Below, piece after piece: positions 1 through 5,341 of a DNA stretch of 9,170 nt. Numbering within the stretch: position 1 is the stretch's first letter; each line of letters opens with the position of its first letter. This DNA is from a bacterium (lineage in GTDB: Bacteria > Latescibacterota > UBA2968 > UBA8231). The stretch spans positions 1 to 9,170 of the forward strand of contig JAQCJA010000156.1 in assembly GCA_027593305.1 (NCBI GenBank), written 5' to 3'. The notes beneath the pieces are model-generated. The model ran no database searches, was not told where the DNA came from, and was given only the letters and a program-made list of their open reading frames with translations. The position numbers and the translations under genes were made by a program.

Positions 1-690
1 CTGGTCTTCCCGTGATCCTCTGCCCGCCAGATTCAGCCGCACATCCGTCCCGTCAACGCGGGCAAAGGCCCCCAGCAGCAGGTCCATACCCTTGGTGTAA
101 ATGTCCTGTCGGCCAAAGTAGAGGATGTAGTCCTCCTCCACCGGTGGTTCGACGAAGCAGGAATCATCGACGCCGGTAAAAACGACGTGCAGTCCCTGGG
201 TGCCACGAATCTGCGCGATGGTATCACGGACACTGGGCGAAATGGACAGCACGTTGGCGTAGGCGCGCAGGGTCGTGGATTCGATGGAGGGGGTGGCACG
301 TCCGACGAGGGGGTGCTTCTCCACGGCGTGGCCCCCCATCAGGTGGAAACACTCCAGCAGCGCGCCCCGGCGCCTGGCACTTGTTGCATAGATGGGGGCA
401 AAGGCGGAGAAACCGTAGACCCACAGGTCGTACTCGGCCTGCATCAGGTAGGTGGAGGCGGCAAGCCCGAAGGTCAGACGGCTGATGGCGTAGGACTGTG
501 CAGAGCCGACCCGCACGAAACGGATGCCGTCCCGTTCCTCCACATCGGCTGCGCCTGGATAGCGACCGGTGAGAATGGTGATTTCATGCCGCTCGGCCAG
601 GCGCAGGCTGATCTGGTGCGTACGCAGGGCACCACCGCCGGCGAGCCAGGGATTCCACGGATCATCGTACGTGGTATGGAGGATCTTCAC
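1..690 (-). CDS. GT-B fold glycosyltransferase, N-terminal part (cut by window edge)
   Basis: This is the first 230 codons of a glycosyltransferase that continues beyond the left edge. The GTG at 690 is the only sensible start, because an in-frame TGA lies four codons upstream. The N-terminus (MKILHTTYDDPW, then a glycine-rich LAGGGA turn at residues 17-21 and RTHQISLRLAERHEITILTG) is the usual first Rossmann unit of GT4-like GT-B enzymes. Further on, SPSVRDTI (151-158), TGVDDSCF (172-179), LYFGRQDIYTKGMDLLLGAF (190-209) and LAGRG (221-225) match the linker and the opening of the C-terminal nucleotide-sugar-binding domain. By family, such enzymes move a sugar from a nucleotide-sugar donor to a lipid, glycan or small-molecule acceptor at the cytoplasmic face. 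The acceptor cannot be told from this fragment. It lies 79 bp downstream of purM on the same strand and may be cotranscribed with it. The catalytic C-terminal half is outside the window. Confidence 0.85.
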   Translation of the reverse strand, partial: MKILHTTYDDPWNPWLAGGGALRTHQISLRLAERHEITILTGRYPGAADVEERDGIRFVRVGSAQSYAISRLTFGLAASTYLMQAEYDLWVYGFSAFAPIYATSARRRGALLECFHLMGGHAVEKHPLVGRATPSIESTTLRAYANVLSISPSVRDTIAQIRGTQGLHVVFTGVDDSCFVEPPVEEDYILYFGRQDIYTKGMDLLLGAFARVDGTDVRLNLAGRGSREDQ

Positions 691-769
691 GACGAGGATT
701 CACGACCAATGGTGGCCCGGCGGCAAATCGAACCGTGGTCGGCAATCAGCGCCGGTCTGCAATGGTCGG

Positions 770-1807
770 TCACCAGCGCAGCGTTTCGATGGACCGCGCC
801 TGCCCCGATCCGGGCAGGACTTCGCCGAGAAAGCGCGGGTGCAGGCCGGCTTCGCTGCACCGCTGTGCCATCCCGGTGGCGTATTCAGGGGCACAGACGC
901 AGATGAGACCGACACCCAGATTGTACGTGCGCAGCATCTCCGCATCGTCGATGGAGCCGGCGTCACGAATGGCGGAGAAGACCTGGGGAATCGACAGCTG
1001 GCTGAGATCGACGACGGCATCCACATGGTCCGGAAGGATCCGCTTGAGATTGTCGATGATGCCGCCGCCGGTGATGTGGGCCATACCGTGCAGGCCGGGT
1101 TCACCGAAGTATTCCTTGAGCACCGGATAGTAACCGACGTGGGGGCGCATGATCACGTCGAGGAAGGATTCGCCGTCGATGTCCTGCTGGCGCAGGTGTG
1201 GGTCCCGTTTCAGGAGCTCGCGCACCAGCGTGTAGCCGTTGGTGTGCAGCCCGTTTGAGGGCAATCCGAGAAGCACATCCCCGGGAACGATCGCACTGCC
1301 ATCGATGGCAGCGGCACGATCCACGACGCCCACGACGGTGGCGGAGAGGACGAACAACCCGTCGACGACGACGCCGGGCTGCACCGACGTCTCACCGCCC
1401 ACCAGGACACACTGCTGCTCCCTGCAGGCGACGGCCATGCCTTGCACGAGCCGACTGACGACGTCGTCATCGAGGGCGCCACAGACGATGCAGTCGGTGA
1501 CATACAGCGGCTGGGCGCCCATAACGATGACGTCGTTCACCGTGTGATTGATCAGATCGCGACTCAGATCCTCCAGTCTGTCCAGCTCGATCGCCAGTTT
1601 CTGCTTCGACCCGGGTTCGTCGGTCTTGATCACCAGCAGGGGCTCCGCAAGACCGGGGAACGTGCCCTGCAGCAATGGCGCGAAGGCGCCCAGCCTGTTG
1701 AGCACGCGCGGGTCGCCACTGTTGATGCTGTCTGCCATCCGCCGTTTGACGGCATCGGTGGCATCGATATCGACGCCGACATCGGCGTAGGTCAGTTTCT
1801 TGCTCAT
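770..1807 (-). CDS. purM: Phosphoribosylformylglycinamidine cyclo-ligase (AIR synthase), divergent PurM
   Basis: The 345-residue protein has the normal PurM length. The family enzyme closes FGAM to 5-aminoimidazole ribonucleotide using ATP, in the fifth step of de novo purine synthesis in the cytosol. Recognisable segments in order are YADVGVDID (7-15), VNDVIVMGAQPLYVTD (90-105), LVGGETSVQPG (135-145), GLPSNGLHTNGYTLVR (181-196), HITGGGIIDNLKRILP (244-259) and RTYNLGVGLICV (293-304), which correspond to standard PurM motifs. Some motifs differ from the common form: the GVGTK-like loop reads TDEPGSKQKLA (62-72), the usual HDTIGIDLVAMCVND reads DRLEDLSRDLINHTVND (76-92), and the usual GGETAEMPG reads GGETSVQPG. 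It is therefore a divergent subgroup. The ATG at 1807 fits the normal N-terminus, and no strong Shine-Dalgarno is visible. Another AIR-synthase-superfamily role (PurL, SelD, ThiL, HypE type) is less likely given the end-to-end PurM order of motifs. Confidence 0.9.
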   Translation of the reverse strand: MSKKLTYADVGVDIDATDAVKRRMADSINSGDPRVLNRLGAFAPLLQGTFPGLAEPLLVIKTDEPGSKQKLAIELDRLEDLSRDLINHTVNDVIVMGAQPLYVTDCIVCGALDDDVVSRLVQGMAVACREQQCVLVGGETSVQPGVVVDGLFVLSATVVGVVDRAAAIDGSAIVPGDVLLGLPSNGLHTNGYTLVRELLKRDPHLRQQDIDGESFLDVIMRPHVGYYPVLKEYFGEPGLHGMAHITGGGIIDNLKRILPDHVDAVVDLSQLSIPQVFSAIRDAGSIDDAEMLRTYNLGVGLICVCAPEYATGMAQRCSEAGLHPRFLGEVLPGSGQARSIETLRW

Positions 1808-1916
1808 GGGTCTACCGTTTGAGGCCTTTGCATTGACGGGACTGCGGTGATTGCCCTTCGTACCTTCATCGGACTGGTTGAATTTACTAAATCCTCAATG
1901 GAATCATGGAGTTGTC
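1808..1916. promoter_or_regulatory. Divergent intergenic region between purM and the plus-strand gene run
   Basis: This 109-bp spacer must carry the start signals of purM (leftward) and probably of the rightward gene run. It is visibly less GC-rich than its surroundings around 1878-1892. A TACTAA hexamer at 1885-1890 could be a -10 element for the rightward genes, but no convincing -35 stands 16-18 bp upstream. A TTGACG at 1833-1838 has no matching -10 at the normal distance. The perfect 5-1-5 inverted repeat ATTTACTAAAT (1882-1892) sits in the AT-rich patch. A promoter here is inferred from the divergent layout; its exact elements are not established. Confidence 0.4.
1908..1911 (+). promoter_or_regulatory. 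Ribosome binding site that sets the oxidoreductase start
   Basis: GGAG lies 5 nt before the ATG at 1917. It favours that start over an in-frame TTG at 1851, which would add 22 residues with no similarity to the family and no comparable site. Confidence 0.6.
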
Positions 1917-2939
1917 ATGGCAGAGCGCAAACAGTTTCGCTGCGGGGTGATCGGTTACGGTGGGGCCTTCAACATGGGGCGCGCACACCTGTCGTCGATG
2001 CAGAAGAATCCCGCCATGGTCGCCGCCGCCGTCTGTGAACTGGACGATTCACGACGCAAGGTGGCCGAGCAGGACTTTCCCGGGATCGCCACATACAGCT
2101 CCGTGGGGCAGATGCTGCGGCACGCCGATCTCGATCTGGTCTCCATCATCACGCCGCACAATACCCACGCGAAACTCGCCATTCAGTGTCTGGATGCCAA
2201 GGTCGGTGTTGTCGTGGAGAAACCCATGGCCATCACCGCCGCGGAAGTGAAGGGCATGATCGCCATGGCCAAGCGTCGCCAGGTCATGCTGTCCACATTC
2301 CATAACCGTCGCTGGGACGGCGATTTCATGTTGCTGCGCGATCTGATCCAGAAAGAGAAACTCATCGGCCGTGTGTTCCGTATCGAGGCAGGTTTTGGTG
2401 GTTATGGCAAGGCGCCCGACTGGTGGCGGGCGGACAAGACGATCTCTGGGGGGGCCATCTACGATTGGGGGGCGCACTTCACCGATTGGATTCTCAATCT
2501 GGTCACCGACGAGATCGACTGGGTCAGCGGCTATCAGGTGAAGAACAAGGCGTGGGGCAAGGCTTACACCAATGAGGATCACTCCGAGTATTTCCTGAAG
2601 TTCAGCAAGGGCTGCGTTGCCAACCTGATGATCTCCAACATGGCCCTGTCCTCCCGACCAAAGTGGCGCATTCTTGGGGACCAGGGCTCCATCGAGGCTG
2701 TGGCCAACAACGAATTTCTTGTGAAATCGATGCTCAGCGGGCGCCAGATGCAGACGACGGTCAAACCCGCCGACTCCAGTTGGGATGCCTACTATGCCAA
2801 CGTCTGCCGACACCTGCAGGGACGGGCGAAACTGGTGATCACCGCTGAATCGGCAGCCCGCGTCATTGGCGTGCTGGAAGCTGCAAATCTATCGGCCAGC
2901 AAGAATGGCGGTGCTCCAGTGAAACCCGCCTTCGTCTGA
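1917..2939 (+). CDS. Gfo/Idh/MocA family NAD(P)-dependent oxidoreductase
   Basis: The 340-residue length is typical of this family, which oxidises or reduces sugar and cyclitol hydroxyl groups with NAD(P). The N-terminal Rossmann fold opens with FRCGVIGYGGAFNMGRAH (7-24), with the dinucleotide-binding glycines at 13, 15 and 16. LVSIITPHNTHAKLAIQCLD (74-93) leads into EKPMAI (101-106), the family's EKP motif, whose lysine (102) is normally catalytic. In the C-terminal alpha/beta domain GGAIYDWGAHFTDW (178-191) matches the family G-G-x-x-x-D-x-G-x-H-x-x-D signature that supplies active-site Asp and His. No signal peptide is visible, so it should be cytoplasmic. It is the first gene of the rightward run and its stop is 2 bp from the next ATG. 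The sequence does not reveal the substrate; members act on glucose, inositol, nucleotide sugars and other polyols. Confidence 0.93.
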   Translation: MAERKQFRCGVIGYGGAFNMGRAHLSSMQKNPAMVAAAVCELDDSRRKVAEQDFPGIATYSSVGQMLRHADLDLVSIITPHNTHAKLAIQCLDAKVGVVVEKPMAITAAEVKGMIAMAKRRQVMLSTFHNRRWDGDFMLLRDLIQKEKLIGRVFRIEAGFGGYGKAPDWWRADKTISGGAIYDWGAHFTDWILNLVTDEIDWVSGYQVKNKAWGKAYTNEDHSEYFLKFSKGCVANLMISNMALSSRPKWRILGDQGSIEAVANNEFLVKSMLSGRQMQTTVKPADSSWDAYYANVCRHLQGRAKLVITAESAARVIGVLEAANLSASKNGGAPVKPAFV

Positions 2940-2941
2940 CG

Positions 2942-3259
2942 ATGGAAGAACTGACGGCGGCGGGGGCGCTGGGCGCCTCCCGCCTCATGGGTGTGGGCTC
3001 TCAGTCGGGAGCCGTCGTTGTCGGCCTGTCCGGGGTGCGACGCACCAAGGGACTGGCGCTGGTTTTCCTCGATGTGTCCGTGTCGGCCAATACACAGCGG
3101 GAGATGGCAGACCTGCAACGGCATGGCACCCGGGTTTTTCGTTGCGCGCCGCTGGCGGATCTGACCCGGTCCATCGGGCGCGAGGATGTTTCGGTGGTGG
3201 GGGTAAAGGCTGGTCCTCTGGCCAAGGGTATGGTCCAGGTGTTACCACCAAGACCCTAA
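2942..3259 (+). CDS. Small L7Ae/L30e-fold putative RNA-binding protein
   Basis: This 105-residue protein resembles the bacterial L7Ae/L30e group (YlxQ/YbxF-like and the L7Ae half of YlxR-L7Ae fusions). The layout fits: GASRLMGVGSQSGAVVVGLS (11-30) as first helix and glycine loop, GLALVFLDVSVSANTQREM (37-55) as the strand plus the A/S-x-x-N-T helix, GTRVFRCAPLADLTRSIGRE (62-81), and VSVVGVKAGPLAKGM (83-97), ending in the family's typical AKG(L/I/M). In K-turn binders the loop after the first helix carries GxN(E); here it is GLSG (28-31), so canonical kink-turn recognition is doubtful. The ATG follows the oxidoreductase stop by 2 bp without a clear Shine-Dalgarno, which suggests translational coupling. 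L7Ae-like genes usually sit by translation genes (nusA, infB), so this setting is unusual. The assignment rests on pattern similarity only. Confidence 0.6.
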   Translation: MEELTAAGALGASRLMGVGSQSGAVVVGLSGVRRTKGLALVFLDVSVSANTQREMADLQRHGTRVFRCAPLADLTRSIGREDVSVVGVKAGPLAKGMVQVLPPRP

Positions 3260-3260
3260 G

Positions 3261-3269
3261 GGAAGGGAG
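3261..3269 (+). promoter_or_regulatory. Ribosome binding site that sets the MgtC-like start
   Basis: A purine-rich GGAAGGGAG ends 7 nt before the ATG at 3277. It supports that start and argues against extending the gene upstream (the frame is open back to 3142), which would overlap the L7Ae-like gene and add a glycine-rich, non-membrane leader. Confidence 0.65.
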
Positions 3270-3276
3270 TGGGTGC

Positions 3277-4524
3277 ATGGTTGCAGCGCTGCCAGCCAAT
3301 GTGGAGGTGTTCCGCGCCTTTGGCGAGGCACTGGCGATCGGTATGCTCGTCGGCATCGAGCGCTACCGCGAGCCAGATCTGGATGGCCGCCGCTCAGCCG
3401 GCGTTCGCACTTTTGCCGTCGCCGCCCTAGTTGGGGCCGTTTGTCATCTCGTCAACGACCCACTGCTGACAGCGGTGACCTTCGCTGCCGTGGCGGCTCT
3501 GCTGGGGATCGGTTACTGGCGCAAGTCCCAGTTGCGGCTCGGGCTGACGACACAGTTTGCGGCGATTCTCGTGTTCTGGCTCGGATATCTGACCTTCGAT
3601 CATGAACTGCCGGCGGTGAGTGCCGGTATCGTACTCACCATCGTGCTGGCGCTGAAGCACGAGTTGCACAGCTTCGTACTCGAGTCGGTGAGCGAGCGGG
3701 AGTTCTATGACACCCTGAAGTTTCTCGCCGTGGTCTTCGTCGTCTACCCGATTCTGCCGGATCGGGATCTGGGACCGTGGGGATTCTTCAACACCACCCG
3801 GATCTGGCAACTGGTGATGCTGGTTTCGGGCCTGAGCTACTGCGGGTATCTGGCGATGCGCGTGCTGGGGCCTGGACGAGGTCTGCAGTGGTCGGCCATC
3901 GTCGGCGGCATCGTCTCGACGACGGCCGTCACCATGTCATTGGCGCAGCGCTCCAGGGCGACCCCGGATCAGGCGCGTGTCTGTGGTGTTGTGGCCGTCA
4001 TGGCCAATGCGGTGCAGTTTCCACGACTGCTGGCTCTGGCCTGGGCCGTTGACCCCGGCTTGGCACTGCGCCTGGCACCGGCGCTGCTGGTCATGGGATC
4101 TGTCGGCCTGACGGGTGCCTGGTGGCTTGGGCGCCGTGTCATGCGCCAGGCGCCGGAGATGGCGCTGGGGTTGAGCAATCCTTTCCGGCTGCTGCCAGCG
4201 CTGCAGTTCGGCCTGTTCTTCGTCGTCATCTTCTTTCTCGTCAGCGGCGGCGAAGCACTCTTCGGCGAGCGGGGGATTTTTGTTGCCAGCCTGCTGGCTG
4301 GGCTCGGTGACGCCAGTGCCATTACATTGTCGGCGGCATCGAAAGTCGCCGAGGGTTCGTTGGCAGCTGATTCCGCCGAGTGGGTTGTTTTTCTGGCGGT
4401 GACGACGAATGCCGTCGCCAAATGGATCATGGCTTTCACCAGTGGCACACGCCCCTTCGCCTACTGGCTCGGCGGGGGCCTGCTGACCATGCTGGGTACC
4501 GGGTACGTCATGACACTGATCTGA
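3277..4524 (+). CDS. MgtC/SapB family integral membrane protein with C-terminal DUF4010
   Basis: The 415-residue polytopic inner-membrane protein has two parts. Residues about 10-130 carry the MgtC/SapB signature: ALAIGMLVGIERYRE (18-32), a short polar loop, then AGVRTFAVAALVGAV (41-55) and further hydrophobic helices. Residues about 180-412 match DUF4010, with GLQWSAIVGGIVSTTAVTMS (202-221), NAVQFPRLLALAW (244-256), NPFRLLPALQFGLFFVVIFF (301-320) and LAGLGDASAITLSAA (340-354). I count roughly ten to twelve hydrophobic segments. This fused form is widespread. Its transport or regulatory role is unclear; MgtC proper supports growth in low magnesium and modulates the F-type ATP synthase in Salmonella, but this longer type should not be assumed to do so. 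Spacing is 17 bp from the L7Ae-like gene and 27 bp to the creatininase gene. No magnesium-responsive leader is visible upstream. Confidence 0.9.
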   Translation: MVAALPANVEVFRAFGEALAIGMLVGIERYREPDLDGRRSAGVRTFAVAALVGAVCHLVNDPLLTAVTFAAVAALLGIGYWRKSQLRLGLTTQFAAILVFWLGYLTFDHELPAVSAGIVLTIVLALKHELHSFVLESVSEREFYDTLKFLAVVFVVYPILPDRDLGPWGFFNTTRIWQLVMLVSGLSYCGYLAMRVLGPGRGLQWSAIVGGIVSTTAVTMSLAQRSRATPDQARVCGVVAVMANAVQFPRLLALAWAVDPGLALRLAPALLVMGSVGLTGAWWLGRRVMRQAPEMALGLSNPFRLLPALQFGLFFVVIFFLVSGGEALFGERGIFVASLLAGLGDASAITLSAASKVAEGSLAADSAEWVVFLAVTTNAVAKWIMAFTSGTRPFAYWLGGGLLTMLGTGYVMTLI

Positions 4525-4551
4525 ACCTCTTACGTTGGACGGAGAGCCGTT

Positions 4552-5301
4552 ATGCTGTTGTGGGAACTGACATCACCAGACATCGCCGCCTTGCCACGCG
4601 ACATCGTTGTGTTGATCCCGGTGGCCTCGTGTGAGCAGCACAGCCTGCATCTACCCGTATGGACGGACAGTTACATCGGCCAGGATGTTGCTCGCCGCGT
4701 GCACGAAAAGGTGCCCGACGATGTGCTCGTGTTGCCCGTGCAATGGCTGGGGTATTCGCAGCACCATAGCCGCTACCCCGGTACGGTGAGCGCCGTCTCG
4801 GCCACGCATATGGACCTGATGGGGGATATCGTCGACAGCATGGTGCGCCATGGTTTCCACAAGATCCTGATTCAGAACAGTCACGGCGGCAATGGTGCCG
4901 GCATTCAGGTGCTGCTGCAGCGCCTGATGGAACAGTACCCGGACGAGAACGCTGAGTTCTATTCGCGCTGGGCCTGGGCGGGCAACGACAAACTCAATGA
5001 GATCCGCACGCTGCCCGATGGCTCCGGTCATGCCGGTGAGACGGAAACGGCGATGATGCTCGCCATCCGGCCCGATCTGGTGAAATCGGATCGCATCGAT
5101 CCGGACGGCGAACGCGAGGGCATGCGGGTTCCGGGGGTGTCGGGATATCACCGTTTCGACCAGCGCACCAGGCATGGCGGCGTCGGTGACCCACGGCCGT
5201 CGACAGCGCAGATGGGCGAGGCGCTGCTCGAGGCGTCGGCGGCAGAGGTCGCTCGCGACGTGGTCGCCATCCGCGCCCTCAAGCCCTTCCAGCGCCCGTG
5301 A
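4552..5301 (+). CDS. Creatininase-family metal-dependent amidohydrolase
   Basis: The 249 residues match the usual length of the creatininase superfamily (creatinine amidohydrolase, ArfB formamide hydrolase, MftE peptidase). The N-terminal motif IPVASCEQHSLHLPVWTD (22-39) contains the expected metal ligands E28, H30 and D39, although the family's common form is PxGSxEQHGPHLP, so A26, C27, S31 and L32 are substitutions. NSHGGN (109-114) and GHAGETETAMML (159-170) provide the remaining expected His and Glu positions (H111 and probably E163). GDPRPSTAQMGEAL, near residues 209-222, is the usual C-terminal motif. The fold normally forms hexamers with a dinuclear metal site and cleaves a cyclic or linear amide C-N bond in the cytosol. 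GGAGAG (4541-4546) lies 5 nt before the ATG. True creatininase activity is not implied; the substrate is unknown. Its place just before two ABC exporters could point to processing of an exported compound. Confidence 0.9.
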   Translation: MLLWELTSPDIAALPRDIVVLIPVASCEQHSLHLPVWTDSYIGQDVARRVHEKVPDDVLVLPVQWLGYSQHHSRYPGTVSAVSATHMDLMGDIVDSMVRHGFHKILIQNSHGGNGAGIQVLLQRLMEQYPDENAEFYSRWAWAGNDKLNEIRTLPDGSGHAGETETAMMLAIRPDLVKSDRIDPDGEREGMRVPGVSGYHRFDQRTRHGGVGDPRPSTAQMGEALLEASAAEVARDVVAIRALKPFQRP

Positions 5302-5341
5302 CGCGCTGCTGCATGCCAGAAGCGGAGGGCTGGACACGCGT

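Noticed and set aside
702..769. Possible hairpin in the purM-glycosyltransferase spacer (CGACCA ... TGGTCG)
   Set aside because: The arms are only 6 bp and about 55 nt apart with no T-run, so neither a terminator nor a convincing attenuator is supported.
187..906. 239-codon open frame on the plus strand
   Set aside because: It runs opposite to the glycosyltransferase and the end of purM, both of which show conserved motifs in frame on the minus strand. Its own translation matches nothing I recognise.
1833..1838. TTGACG as a -35 box for the rightward run
   Set aside because: No acceptable -10 hexamer lies 16-18 bp downstream; the best -10-like sequence (1885-1890) is far too distant.
2049..2813. 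254-codon open frame on the minus strand
   Set aside because: It is antisense to the well-supported Gfo/Idh/MocA gene, with low-complexity His/Gly/Val-rich content typical of shadow frames.
3142..3276. Upstream extension of the MgtC-like gene by 45 codons
   Set aside because: The added stretch overlaps the L7Ae-like gene in another frame, is glycine- and arginine-rich, and lacks the ribosome site that precedes ATG 3277.
5174..5341. Upstream extension of the first ABC exporter by 56 codons
   Set aside because: The extension is Arg/Ser-rich, lies mostly within the creatininase gene in another frame, and is not matched by any extension in the paralogous second exporter, whose first cysteine is also residue 145 when counted from its own ATG.
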